Source: Agapanthus africanus (lineage: Eukaryota; Streptophyta; Magnoliopsida; Asparagales; Amaryllidaceae). Taken from it: a stretch of DNA of 64,000 bases. Numbering within the stretch: the first letter of the stretch is position 1; each line of letters opens with the position of its first letter. The position numbers and the translations under genes were made by a program. The DNA is taken from NCBI GenBank assembly GCA_030015575.1, contig JASDDO010000026.1, forward strand, positions 29,218,079-29,282,078. The letters run 5' to 3'. Of this stretch, positions 1-11,104 are shown piece after piece. Below the pieces are notes generated by a model. It was not told the DNA's origin. It saw nothing but the letters and a program-made list of their open reading frames with translations, and searched no databases.

Positions 1-136
1 AGCAACTGAGTCTGATGGTTCAACTAACTCATCTGAAAATGTAAAGGACTCAAACTCGGGCGGTGAGTCATCAACATCGTCCCAAAAAGCGAAACACTCG
101 TAAGTGTTATCGTCTGTGAGAACAGTATCAGATTCA
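1..136 (-). mobile_element. A0: fragment of A-family internal region
   Basis: The minus strand matches the middle of the long A1 open frame (plus-strand positions about 7545-7680) nearly base for base. It runs straight into the tip of an A-family LTR at about 137, where normally a leader and primer-binding site would intervene. It is therefore read as the remnant of a neighbouring minus-strand copy sharing an LTR with A1, as unequal recombination between tandem copies would give. It is cut by the window edge. Confidence 0.7.
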
Positions 137-180
137 AAAACTATCTATTAACCGCAATCAATAACGGCGTCGCTTGGTAG
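137..180 (-). repeat. A1 3' LTR tip, left of the A2 insertion
   Basis: Matches the end of the other A1 LTR at 9787-9833. Its last five bases GGTAG (176-180) recur at 4251-4255 directly after A2, marking the A2 target-site duplication and showing that both flanks belong to one LTR. Confidence 0.85.
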
Positions 181-295
181 TGTTCATACCAGAATATTGC
201 ATTTGTTACCGCCCATTCTTACACTCGTTTGTTTATAGGTAGGTACTGTTAATCCGTGTTTGCTACATATTTACAGACTACAGGTTCCTACATAT
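181..295 (+). repeat. A2 5' LTR remnant
   Basis: About 115 bases match the first part of the A2 3' LTR at 2529-2643 with only a few differences, after which the sequence enters the coding fragment. The rest of this LTR, the leader and the first two thirds of the frame are absent. Confidence 0.8.
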
Positions 296-308
296 CCGTG
301 TTTGCTGC

Positions 309-941
309 ATGGATAAGCTGAATTTTGAGGAAACTTTTGAGGATATTTTTAAGGATGAACCAGTTTTAATTGATGAGTCGGATTTTCCAATTCATCCTGT
401 TCCTTTCATTAACTGTGTACACCCTCCTGAACCTTTAACCGATAACCTTCCTCAATCACCTACCTCCATCCTTTCCATCGTTCCAACCTTGCAAGAAACC
501 GTCTCACTTTCATTTCATATGTCTGGTGTACCGAGTTCGGCGTACCCATGGTTTCTCACGAATCTTGAGGGATTTGACTCAATTTCTCGCCATATTGATA
601 GATTAGTACAATCCATCTTTTCACATCGATCATTACAGATTGTACTAATTTATTCAATCCATTTCCACCCTCAAGTTCGTATTCCACTTCTTTCTCCCTT
701 CCGCCATTCTTTTTCTCATATACCGAGACCGTATCCCACTTCTCTCTCCATACGGTCTCGCATATTCTCCATTTCTTACCTCTCCGTATTCTTTCACCAG
801 CCACTGCTTTATCACGATAAGATCTTTGAATGGTTGGTGATCACTTTTGGCCTGTGTAAGGCCTTGTATAGCTTGATACTGTTCTTTTCCCCCCTAATCC
901 TGAACTTCAAAGCTGAACAGTGGAAACATTGTTTCACTTAA
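309..941 (+). pseudogene. A2 coding fragment (C-terminal part of the A-family protein)
   Basis: A 210-residue open frame similar to the last third of the A1 645-residue protein. Shared stretches include a DFPIHP motif, an ISIVPT-like stretch, a segment ending AYPxFLxNLEGFD followed by ISRxxDRL, and a KIFEWLVxTFGLCKA segment near the end. The last residues differ from A1 after GLCKA, so the extreme tail is not conserved. No known domain is recognised. The fragment sits directly after the LTR remnant, so its ATG is probably accidental rather than a real start. Confidence 0.7.
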
Positions 942-2528
942 GTTTGGGGGGAACCTTTTTGTGTATATATTTTTGGTTTTCTTTTTTATTTTATTACAAA
1001 ATTTTCTTTTGGAGAGCGCCGACAATTTTGACCCTCTTGGTGTAGCCTGACAGTGAGGGCACTGTCAAGTTTAAGTTTAGGGGTGTGCTCAGTAAGCTTT
1101 CTACCTTCGTATTCATTTGTATATTTTGCATTTGCATACCTATTTAAAAATCCATAAAAATCAAAAAATTTCCAAAAAAAAATATAAAAACTTTGTCAAG
1201 TTAGCTAGTGGGAGAACTCAGATTCAACATTTCGACGGTTTTGTTTGATAAGATAAGAATAACTAAATCTTATTTTTAGATTTTGAAAACCTGAAAGATA
1301 ACTCTCCTTTGAAGTTAACTATAGCTGATATACGTCTTTACATCACACTACACGTGTCGTGAGTTTTGGAAATTAGATGACAAGTCTTTTATGTCTAAAA
1401 ACTTTTAAATGGATAAATGATTTTCTGAGGATCAAATAGGTTTGTTCTGAAATAAGTAATATCAAGAATAGTTTATGAAGTGAAGCGAAAATGAAGGAAT
1501 ATTATTGATGCCTTAATTGGAACTAATTCTGAAAAATAATCCATCTGGAACTTGATTGGAATGATTACACACCGAACCCATTAAATACGTCTTTTATCCA
1601 AAAAAATAATTGAACTGCCGGTTATATCTCCGTTCGTATTGAATCATCATGATTTTCACGCCAAATTGTCTTTTGTTTTTGGACCTAGGTAACTTGAGTA
1701 ATTAAGTCCGTTGGGGTGTTTCTACACCTAATGCCCTAAAACCAACTGGTTTGGGTGCATTGGCCCAAAACTCGTTAAGAAGCCTAGAAAGTCCAGTTTA
1801 AAACAAAATCAAGCAAGTGTTCTCCCCGAGTTAAAATTCCTAACGGTTCTTTGTGTGAGAATAATCTTGACAAAAGACAGGTTTTATAAAAAATATTTCT
1901 AGCGGAGATATAAAGGTTTTATTCTATGATAAAGACTATTGCACGTTCACAGAGGTGTGTATGAAATGAAAACAAGAAAAAGGTGGAGTGAAAAATAAGA
2001 CCTAGTTTCCTGTTAGGGAAGATAGAAATTCTGAAGTAGAAACTTTACTGGAAAACAAAACTTGAAAAATTTCTTAACTCTTTATAAAACTTATGTGACC
2101 CTTTTAAAATTTTTATCTGGGCTTTATTGTGTGACATGATGATTTTAATCGATCCTTCTGGAACTTAACGACACTATTTGCACTGCACGTAAAGACATAT
2201 AAAATCTATAGTTAAATAAGAAGCGAGGTGTGAAAAATAAGGGTTCGATAGTCTAGACTTAGGATCATAGAATTGTTATTTTCTGAAACAAAACTTTAGG
2301 GTTTGAATCATAGTTATTTCGCAAAACTAGGTTGACCGGATTTTGTGGGTAGTATCCACTGAAATTCCTCAGGAGACAACACTCCTCTAGCTAGGGACAC
2401 CTAGAGGTTTAACGGCTTGTTGCACGTGTTCAGTGCAATCGCGTTCCCTGCGAAAGTGCGGTTAGGATTTTATTTTCGTGAATAATTGGTTTTGCTCGGG
2501 ACGAGCAAAAGTTAAGTTTGGGGGTATT
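942..2528 (+). other. A2 noncoding 3' region with polypurine tracts
   Basis: No coding sequence is visible. Three AAGTTTGGGGG-type purine runs occur, directly after the frame (about 941-955), at about 1070-1083 (slightly changed) and at 2513-2526 just before the 3' LTR; the last is the functional-looking polypurine tract. The same layout is mirrored in A1. Confidence 0.65.
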
Positions 2529-4250
2529 TGTTCATACCAGAAAATTGCATTTGTTACCGCCCATTCTTACGCTCGTTTGTTTATAGGTAGGTACTGTTAA
2601 TCCGTGTTTGCTACATATTTACATACTACAGGTTCCTAGTCCAAAATAACGCAAATGATACAAAATCTCCACAGTTACGCCAAAATACAGAACATCTGTT
2701 GACAGCAGATAAAAGCCGGGTTCCGGTCATTCGCATCCGTCCAGTGCCGAGTACCAGTTCCAGAGACAAGACATATGACAGTGGTCATTCGTGTCTCGGA
2801 CAAGCACAGAGCACGAGGGGGCAGCACCAGAATCAATTGGTGCGCGGAGCTCGAGGGAGAAAAGGTCAAAAGTATTATTTTTGATGCCATTTTGGACTAT
2901 TGCTGATCTGAAGAAATCATGGAAGAATCTTGACATTTTGGACCTGTTAAACAGAAGCAAATAGCAACACCAGAGACCCACAAGAAAACGACAAGCTAAC
3001 CCCTCTATATGGCCGCGGAACCGCGGCCATGTAGGCTCTTCGTCTGATGATTTTTTAGGGGTAGTTTGGACTTTATATATGGAGCCAGATTCTTGCCCTA
3101 GGTTTCCAATTCCCTGCCTATAAATACCCCAGTTCTTGCCAAGCCAAAGAGTTAAAAATTCTTTAGCCTATTTTTCTTAGGTTTTAGTCTTCTTCTTCTT
3201 CTTCTTCTTCTTTATTCTTTCCTCCATGAAAATTGTAGTGAGAGCTTTTTGAGTGGATGATGAAATGAAGATGAGGGTTTTTGTATCATTCTTTTGTTTA
3301 GTTTCTCCTTGAGATCCTTGCTTTCTCTTAATCTTTCAACCTCTTCATTGAGCTTGAAAGTTTAAGGGTTAGTTATTGATCTCAAGGGTTGTATCATTTT
3401 GTTCTCTCTTTAGTGCTTCATTTCACATGAGTTCTTTACCCTTCTCTTGATCTTGCAACCTCTTGATTGAGCTTGCAAGTTTAAGGGTTGGCTATTGATC
3501 CCATACTTGTCTTGAGTTCTAGTGTTCTTGTAATTATTTTCTTGCACATTTCTTTCTTGCTTTTTTTTACTTGCTTTACATTCATGCCTTACTTTCTTGC
3601 ACTTTAAATTCCATGCCCTTATTTACTTGTAATCTTTTCTTTTCTTTTGCTCTTTTTGGTTCTTTTTGTGAATGGTTGTAATTATTGTTGTTGTTAAGAA
3701 TCAATACGATATTGTAAGTTAACGTTTCTTTGCTCATTTCCTTTTCCCGTTATTTTCCATTGAATTCCGCCCAAACGATACACAAGCGCTCCGTTAGGCA
3801 CCCTACCCTAACAAGGTAACGGTGATTCCTAACCGCGACCGGTTGCGTTCGGTTTGGCCGGAGGCGAAAGCAAGAGATAAGAACGGAAGGACAAGGGTAA
3901 ATAAGCCGGATTCCACGAATACCGCGCTTAAATCCCCTAATCCATGTTGTTGCCGATTGTTCTAGCTTCAATTGGTCAAGACTCGGCTCAAAGCTTTTGG
4001 GTACGGATTTCTTTAGCTTATATTTTCGTATCTTTTCTTAACAACTTTATACTTGCAAATAATACGCATAGGTTAGATTGAACAAACATATACAAATTCT
4101 TTATTGACTCGTCTAAAACAAGAACGGGCATACAACCATCTCCCTGTGGATCGACCCGTGCTCAACCGGCTAGCTGCAAAGCGACACCGTCCTGATCGCG
4201 GTTATAACTTTAGAATTTTGAACATCCGACACGCTTTCGGCGTGCGATCA
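2529..4250 (+). repeat. A2 3' LTR
   Basis: Begins TGTTCATACC after the polypurine tract and ends GCGATCA just before the GGTAG duplication. It contains a TATA box near 3119, a (CTT)n run at about 3188-3210, and a perfect GC palindrome at 3011-3028. Its last ~110 bases are an inverted match to the start of the adjoining A1 LTR part (about 4140-4290), because related elements lie in opposite orientation. Confidence 0.85.
3119..3126 (+). promoter_or_regulatory. TATA box of the A2 LTR
   Basis: TATAAATA in the context CTGCC-TATAAATACCCC, about 590 bp into the LTR, followed by the pyrimidine-rich CTT repeat. Transcription would start about 30 bp downstream, dividing U3 from R. Confidence 0.6.
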
Positions 4251-5563
4251 GGTAGCTAGCCGGTGAGTACGGGTCGGTCCACAGGGATGTTGTGAATTTC
4301 CTAATCGCTCAAACGAGTTAATTCCGATTATGGTTGGATTGATTATTAAATCTAAAAACTAAATTAATCTATATCTAGATCTTGCTAGGGTTAGGTCTAG
4401 ATTAAGTTTGGAAAGTCAATAAATCTCACCGCTTTCTATACCCATATGAAGATCTAATTAGGTGTTATGGTAATTATTAATAAAAGGGATTAGGATGATT
4501 GGGAAGATTGTTCTTCCTCTAGATCCTTGTCCTTCCTTTCTTAATCTTTACCCTAACCTCCATGGAAAACCTTAAAATCCGGGCCTTTAGATTACGGTAT
4601 CACCGCTACCTCGTGGGTAGAGTGCCGTAGGGAGCGGAATAAGAAGGTATGCATGAAGTCCTATGAAAATATATGACGGGCAAGAAAGGGGATGAGAGAT
4701 CTTCGTCTCTCAAACCTTCTCTAGATCTAACCCTAACAAGCGAGGGGACTACTCACTCATTAGAGAATTGAAGAACATTTATCTAGGGCAGAGAATAAAA
4801 ATTACCTAGGGAAAGAATTGAAATCTAAACTTGAGCAAGGAATTAAATCTACCTACAGAAGCATCTCTCCAATCATCAACGCAGGGTTGTCAGATCTGAA
4901 TTCATGAATTGAAAAGAAACACCGATGCTCTCCATAAAGAATTCTGAATTTATTATTAAAAGGAGGCATAAGAAATTAAAATCTTTAGAGTCCCTATTTA
5001 TAGAAGATAGGAAACCCTAGGTTACATTTGACCCGCATGTCTACAATTACAAATATACCCCCAGGAAATCTTTTCAGAGCCGCCACAATATTATGGTAAA
5101 ATTTAATCTAAGCACGGGCTTTATACGGCCGCGGAACCGCGGTAATGGTGGGCTTGGGCCGCGGTTCCGCGGCCCTTTAGTGAGCTTAGGTTCTGAAATT
5201 TTTGTGTTATTCTCTGGATCTTTTTGGGCTTCTGGTTCTTGGGTTATTTTATCAATTGGGTTTCTGCGTCTTCTCCAGATCTCTCAGTGAACAATTTGCA
5301 ATGGCTTTTTAACCGTTTGCCTTGTATTCTTGGACCTTGCATTGCCTTATTGATTGTGAACTGTTCTTCGTCTAGGTTTGACTAAGATCCTCCTAATTGT
5401 TGGTCAAAAGTCCATATTTTCATCGTCTTTACATCGTTTTCACTGTTTCCTATTCAAGAACCTGTAACCTGTAACATGTAGCAGACATGCGTCAAAAGCA
5501 TCTGTTTATTTATAAAAAGAATAAGAATGGGGAATATAATAATACAATATTATGGTGTGAACA
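4251..5563 (-). repeat. A1 3' LTR, main part
   Basis: Matches 9828-11007 over most of its length and ends (plus strand) GTGTGAACA, with the minus-strand polypurine tract AAGTTTGGGGG immediately outside at about 5567-5577. It contains two GC palindromes (5127-5142 and 5157-5174) absent from the other LTR. Confidence 0.85.
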
Positions 5564-6979
5564 AATACCCCCAAACTTATGTTTTGCTCGTCCTCGAGCA
5601 AACTTATTTTTATTCACTAAAATCCTAACCGCACTTTCGCAGGGAAACGCGATTGCACTAAGCACGTGCAACAAGCCGTTAAACCTCTAGATGTCCCTAG
5701 TAGGAGGAGTGTTGTCTCCTGAGGGTTTTCAGCGGATACTACCCACAAAATCCTATCAATTCGGCTTTTCGACTTTTGTTCTCCAATTAAGTTTTCCAAC
5801 AAGAAATTCTATTATCTTATACTTGTAAATTATCCACCCACATTCTTCACATTTCATCATCATCTAACTTAAGATTATATATGTTCTGCAGACCTACTTA
5901 CCTTTCGGCATCTCTTAAGTTTTCCTTCTAGGGTTCCATCTCCACTTAGGAATTTCTATCAACCCTTACTAAAGATACAAGTTATATTCTTCACTCCTTT
6001 CTCTTATCTAAATCCCAATCACATATCCCTACGTGTGTGTATAGATTACCCATACACTTGGAAATTCAAATCAAGCAATCATACTCTCGTCCGTTGTCCA
6101 AAGCACTTCTTAATTGGCGAATTTTTAATTGAATTTTTCTTACACATCCTTCATGCGATCGTTAATACTTCTTGAGGTACCAACGACCGATTACAAAATG
6201 TGTTTGCACATTTAAGCGTAATTCCTGGTCTTGCAACACCCAAGGCTTTTAGCAGCGACTCCCAAACCAGTTAGTCTAAGGCACTAGGTGATGAAGCACC
6301 CTCGCTAAATATTTTTCTATTTTTGCAGCCTTAAGTAATCACAAAAACCAGTGTCCATTTTTTTTCTTTATTCACATTTATATTTTTTTTATTTTCATTG
6401 TACTAAGGACTTTAGACAAGAGTATTTCACGGTCTCCTCTACTATTCCAAGTTTCAAGGTGCGTGATTGTGCAATTTGTAGGGTATACATTTTCAGAATC
6501 TGGACTTAAGCTAGGAACTATTTTTCAAACTTATACTCTAATAAAAACATCAATACTTTTCCTTCGTTTCGAGTTAGCCCAAGAAGTGAACTCAAAATTT
6601 GCCTATTTCTAAATAAAATACAAAAACATATACTTTCTACCGCTAAACTTTAAGGAAGGTTATCTTTAGGGTTTTTAATTTACTACGCCTAAGATCTAGT
6701 TGTTCCTAGCCAGTTAACCTATTTGTCAAACTCAAGTCAATTTGCCAAAATTGAATACATTAATTTTTATAGTTTTTGAAATTTTTCAATTTTTATGGGT
6801 TTTCAAATAAGTATGCAAATGCAAATATATTTACAAATGAATGCGAAGGAAGAAGACGTACCGAGTATACCCCCAAACTTGAACTTGACAGTGTCCTCAC
6901 TGTCATGCTAAACCAAGAGGGTCAAAATGCTGGCACTCCCCTGTTTATTTATTTACAAAATATTTTTTAAAAATATTTT
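5564..6979 (-). other. A1 noncoding 3' region
   Basis: No coding sequence is visible. Purine tracts of the AAGTTTGGGGG type lie at about 5567-5577 (adjacent to the LTR) and 6870-6880, with another just past the frame's end at about 7046-7056. The layout mirrors 942-2528 of A2. Confidence 0.6.
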
Positions 6980-8917
6980 TTAATGTTTTGAATTTTTTTT
7001 ATAGAAAAAGAAAACAAAAAAATATATACATATATACAACAAAGCTCCCCCAAACTTAAGCTTGGCCTTACACAAGCCAAAGGTTAGCACCAACCATTCA
7101 AAAATCTTATCGTAGTAATGATCTAGTTGGTGAAAGAATGGAGTGGAAAGAAAAGAAATGAGAAACACACGAGACCAAGTGGAAAGAAGAATTGTAGAAT
7201 ATGGTCTCGGTGGAGGAGCAGAATGGCAGAAAGGAGAAAGAAGTGGAGTACGATCTTGAGGGTGTAAATCGAGTGAATAAATTAGCGCAATTTGTGATGA
7301 CCGATGTGTTAAAACTGATTGTGCTAATCTATCAACTCGTCGTGAAATGGGGTCAAATCCCTCAAGATTCGCAAGAAAACATGGGTACGCCGAACTTGGT
7401 ATTGGAGATGAAAGCGTAACTGTCTCTTGTGCGGTCGGAACGATAGGAAGGACGAAAGGAAGTGAATTAGGGATAGTATCATTCTCACCGTAGTAAACTG
7501 TCTCGAACTTGAAAGAGTCCATTAATGGTTCAAAACTACTGTAAGCAACCAAGTCTGATGGTTCAAATAACTCATCTGAAAATGTAAAGGACTCAAACTC
7601 GGGCGGTGAGTCATCAACATCGTCCGAAAAAGTGAAACACTCGTACGTGTTATCGGCTGTGAGAGCTGTGTCAGATTCAAAGGAAAATTTTTCAAGCTCA
7701 CAGTCTTCAAGCGTGGTCGGAACGATGGAAATGAGAGAGGGTGATTTAGTTAAACGTTCAAGAGGATGAATTGGAAAATCTGACACATCAAAGAAAAATG
7801 GTTCAACCTCAATACTCTCCTCAATACTATCCTTATAATTCTCCTCAAAATTCAACTCATCCATGCCATTATCATCAAAATCAAGACGCATATGAGATTC
7901 GGGAGAAACATTTAATAACTCGGGATGATGATTTGAACATAAAATTTCAATCAAATCGACAGGTTCATCATCCGAAATTTTCCCGGCGTCTATATCCTCA
8001 ATCAAGTGAAAATTAATTTCTTTAGACACCTCATCAAAAGCATGGATATTTATCAATTTAGGTTCTAGAGTGGAGGTGTAAAGGTCAAACGGATTAGGTG
8101 CGGTTTCACTCGAAAGGGGTTCTTCACAATTTGGTAAATCAAATACTACAAAGTCGCACAACTCATTATTTTGGACACATGTTTGAAAATTGGAGTTGTT
8201 GGATTCAATTGGGTATGGGTAGGGTTGATTTGGCAATCCTCTCCCATTCTCACTCTGTCCAACCGCCTCCTTATACATTGAACAATTTGAAGCTAGCAGG
8301 AAACTAGCTACCGGTTCAGCAGGTTGCATAAGGGCGGCCACGGACGCTTCCACATTCCTAGTCATTTTGTTTGTTACTGCGATATACGCATCCAACGACT
8401 CTTCCAAACTAGACTTAGGTGGTAAGGGGGTTTCCGTAAAAGATTCGAAGTCGTTTGGATATGCAAAACTCCCAACAAGCTGTGTAGAAGCAGTGTCTAG
8501 TGAAGGTGGGAAGGTCGGGTAGGACTGGTAGAAAGTGGGTGGTTGGGCAAAGGTAGGGTCAACATATGGATAAAAAGGTGAGTAATCGTGTGGATCCCTA
8601 GAACTAGATGAGTGGAGAGGGGTGAAAGATCGGCTGCGAGATTGAGCAATATGCTCAGCAATGAACATCGGCTTAGGAGAGACAACAGAACTTGGAAAAG
8701 TGGTATCAACATATGGAGGTGGTAAAGGTTGACTTGGTTGACACAAAGTGGGTTGAAAAGTCAAACTGTTTCTCCTAGACGCCTCTATTTGATCTTTCAA
8801 CGATATTTTAGGCAAGGAAGGATCGTTTTTAAATTGACAGAACAAATTGCCGAACGACGCAAAATTAGGTTCGGGATACCAAAGTTCGGCAAATGATTTA
8901 TTATGTGGGGTACCCAT
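6980..8917 (-). CDS. A1 orphan protein, 645 residues
   Basis: Uninterrupted 645-residue frame starting MGTPHNKSFAELWYPEPNF, 840 bp inside the primer site. The first ~180 residues are rich in Pro, Ser, Tyr and Phe (for example QPLPPPYV). The middle (about 200-480) is acidic, with many Glu/Asp and Ser/Phe blocks such as FESFTFSDE repeated with variation. The last ~120 residues hold a conserved block ending KIFEWLVLTFGLCKA. A very hydrophobic tail (YICIYFFVFFFY) follows but is missing from A2. No capsid domain, zinc knuckle, protease or polymerase motif is seen. Position suggests a gag-like role, but this is inference and I do not recognise the family. Confidence 0.6.
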   Translation of the reverse strand: MGTPHNKSFAELWYPEPNFASFGNLFCQFKNDPSLPKISLKDQIEASRRNSLTFQPTLCQPSQPLPPPYVDTTFPSSVVSPKPMFIAEHIAQSRSRSFTPLHSSSSRDPHDYSPFYPYVDPTFAQPPTFYQSYPTFPPSLDTASTQLVGSFAYPNDFESFTETPLPPKSSLEESLDAYIAVTNKMTRNVEASVAALMQPAEPVASFLLASNCSMYKEAVGQSENGRGLPNQPYPYPIESNNSNFQTCVQNNELCDFVVFDLPNCEEPLSSETAPNPFDLYTSTLEPKLINIHAFDEVSKEINFHLIEDIDAGKISDDEPVDLIEILCSNHHPELLNVSPESHMRLDFDDNGMDELNFEENYKDSIEESIEVEPFFFDVSDFPIHPLERLTKSPSLISIVPTTLEDCELEKFSFESDTALTADNTYECFTFSDDVDDSPPEFESFTFSDELFEPSDLVAYSSFEPLMDSFKFETVYYGENDTIPNSLPFVLPIVPTAQETVTLSSPIPSSAYPCFLANLEGFDPISRRVDRLAQSVLTHRSSQIALIYSLDLHPQDRTPLLSPFCHSAPPPRPYSTILLSTWSRVFLISFLSTPFFHQLDHYYDKIFEWLVLTFGLCKAKLKFGGALLYICIYFFVFFFYKKNSKH

Positions 8918-9754
8918 GTTAGAGGAAAGGGTGAAATAAAGAAAATTGGTTGGTGCAAGGATTTATTTGCGGCAAAAGTTTGCAAGTTCTGTAGTAAAAA
9001 TTTTCCTTTTTTCTTTTTCTTTATTTGAAAATTGTTGCAAAAAGATTTTTAATAAAAGATATGCAACAGAAAAATATTACTTGCAAGCAGTTATTATTTT
9101 AAGCATATCACAAGAATCTTTATTTGGAAAAATTTTGTTGCAAAAAGATATTCGAGAAAAATATGCAACAGAAAATTTACTTGCAATCTATTTCTAATTT
9201 AAACGAGGGCCTACAAATCCTGCACAAGATTATTATTTGGCAAGATAAAGATTTTTAAAGCGCACAAAATCTTGCAGGAATTTGTCAGAAAAATATATCT
9301 AGATTTCCAGAGAATGTACAGGGAAGCTTACAGAGGAATTTTTCTGCGCCGAAGGCACAGGGGAGCCGCAGATCCGCGGTCTAAGGCGGTTGGTGTGGCG
9401 GAAACGCGGCGTCGGAGCGGGCGCAGATCCCGAGATTTCACCAGAGTGCCGCGGAAGGGCGGCAGAAGGCGGTTTTTGCCGCGGAATCGCGGTCTAGTTG
9501 GCGGCTCACGTCACGAGAATTTTTCTGTTATTTCGTTTTGAAAATCCCCCTCTGTTCTGATCTTCCGATTCCTGTTTCGCTTTCTGGAAATTTCCAGATC
9601 CTATTTTGTATATCCTGCAAAATTCAAACAACAAAGTATCCCTTCCAAAAATAACTGATGAAATATTTTTATATTTTTTTGGATTTTTCATATTTTTATG
9701 ATTTTTTTTAAATTTTGATTAACCCGAAATTGCAAAAAGGAAAGTTCTACGCCA
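8918..9754 (-). other. A1 leader
   Basis: Untranslated stretch between the primer site and the long frame. It holds two approximate copies, ~96 bp apart, of a segment with GCAAAAAGAT and ATGCAACAGAAAA (about 9035-9085 and 9130-9180), and a GC-rich block at 9340-9500 with CCGCGG-type palindromes resembling those in the A LTRs and in element E. Confidence 0.55.
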
Positions 9755-9772
9755 TCCCCGGCAACGGCGCCA
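9755..9772 (-). other. Primer-binding site complementary to tRNA-Asp
   Basis: The minus strand reads TGGCGCCGTTGCCGGGGA, complementary to the 18 bases at the 3' end of plant tRNA-Asp. It lies 6 bp inside the 5' LTR. This primer is typical of Athila-type and some Tat-type Ty3/Gypsy elements. Confidence 0.9.
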
Positions 9773-9778
9773 ATTGAT

Positions 9779-11007
9779 TGATCCCAAAAACTATCTATTA
9801 ACCGCAATCAAGAACGACGTCGCTTGGTAGCTAGCCGGTGAGTACGGGTCGGTCCACATGGATGTTGTGAATTTCCTATTCGCTCAAACGAGTTAATTCC
9901 GATGGGAGCCGGATTGATTATTAAATTTAAAAACTGAATTAATCTATATCTAAATCTTGCTAGGATTAGGTCTAGGTTAAGTTTGGAAAGTCTATAAATC
10001 TCACCGCTTTCTATACCCATATGAAGATCTAATTAGATGTTATGGTAAATATTAATAAAAGGGATTAGGATGATTGGGAAGATTGTTCTTCCTCTAGATC
10101 CTTGTCCTTCCTTTCTTAATCTTTACCCTAACCTCCATGGAAAACCATCACAACCGGGCCTTTATACTACGGTATCACCGCTATCTCGATAGATAGGATG
10201 CCGTAGGGAGCGGTATATGCATGTATGCATGAAGTCCTATGAAAATATATGACGGGCAAGAAAGGGGATGAGAGATCTCCGTCTCTCAAACCTTCCCCAG
10301 ATCTAACCCTAACAAGCGAGGAGACTACTCACTCATTAGGAAATTAAAATACATTTATCTAGAGCAGAGAATAAAAGATTAATTAGGGCAAAGAATTAAA
10401 CTTAACTAGGGCAAGAATAGAAATTTTACCTAGGGCAGAAAATAAAGAACTTACAAATTGATGCTCTCTAAAAAAATTCTGAAATTTTATTAATGAAGGG
10501 AGGCATAAAAAAAATACAATGATTTGGGCTTCTATTTATAGGAGATAGAAACCCTAGGTTACAATTGATTCGCATGTCTACATTTACCAAAATATCCTTA
10601 GGAAGACCCAGTCAAAGTAGACTTTCAAGCTTTGGTAAAATTTTATGTCTGGAAATTTTGGAACTGATTCTGGGTTTCTTGGGCTTTTTATTTCTTTGGA
10701 TCTTTATTCAATTTGGCTTCTCTATTTCTTCCAGATCTCCAGTGAACAATTGCAGTGGACTTTTAACCGTTTGCTTTGTAATCTTGGACCTTGCGTTGCC
10801 TTGTATTGATCTTTTGTGTAGGTTTGATTAAGATCCATCTATTTGTTGGTCAAAGTCCCTTTTTGTGTCTTCTTTTGTCTTTTTCACTGTTTTCGCTCCA
10901 AGAACCTGTAACCTGTAATATATAGCTGACATGCGTCAAAAGCACCTATTTATTTATAAAAAGAATACGAATGGCGAATATAATAATACAATATTATGGT
11001 GTGAACA
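9779..11007 (-). repeat. A1 5' LTR
   Basis: 1,229 bp, starting TGATCCC and ending GTGAACA on the plus strand. A minus-strand TATA box lies at 10531-10540. The right flank CTGCG is element C LTR sequence. Confidence 0.85.
10531..10540 (-). promoter_or_regulatory. TATA box of the A1 5' LTR
   Basis: Minus strand TATAAATAGA. An equivalent site lies in the 3' LTR near 4985. Confidence 0.55.
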
Positions 11008-11023
11008 CTGCGCGCAACGCGCC
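11008..11023 (+). repeat. C 5' LTR sliver between the A1 and B insertions
   Basis: Matches 55812-55827 of the C 3' LTR and is continued by 24703 onward. Its last five bases GCGCC are the B target duplication. Confidence 0.8.
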
Positions 11024-11104
11024 TGTTTCCCCCAATCAGAGCAAAACTCTGCTGGAAATTCAAAATTCAAATTTTGAAGCAACGCTTCAAATCCAGGGCG
11101 CAAA

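Larger units (their letters stand above)
181..4250 (+). mobile_element. A2: related LTR element inserted in the A1 LTR, opposite orientation
   Basis: Bounded by GGTAG duplications (176-180, 4251-4255), beginning TGTTCATACC and ending GCGATCA. It has a short 5' LTR remnant, a fragment of the A-family open frame (309-941), 1.6 kb of noncoding 3' sequence, a polypurine tract and a full 3' LTR of 1,722 bp. Its protein and LTR tail resemble A1, but its LTR start differs, so it is a sister subfamily. It has lost most of its 5' half and cannot be complete. Confidence 0.85.
137..11007 (-). mobile_element. A1: non-autonomous LTR element, tRNA-Asp primed, carrying A2
   Basis: Minus-strand element with its 5' LTR at 9779-11007, a tRNA-Asp primer site at 9755-9772, one long open frame (8917-6980), a polypurine tract beside 5564 and a 3' LTR (4251-5563 plus tip 137-180) split by A2. 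LTRs start TGTTCACACC and end near GGGATCA on the minus strand. The internal part is about 4.2 kb and shows no protease, reverse transcriptase, RNase H or integrase, so it would depend on another element, as in the LARD class. The primer site and the LTR tail resemble the Athila/Tat branch of Ty3/Gypsy; that affiliation is inference. The two LTRs differ visibly, including by large indels, so the insertion is not recent or the copy is recombinant. Confidence 0.8.
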
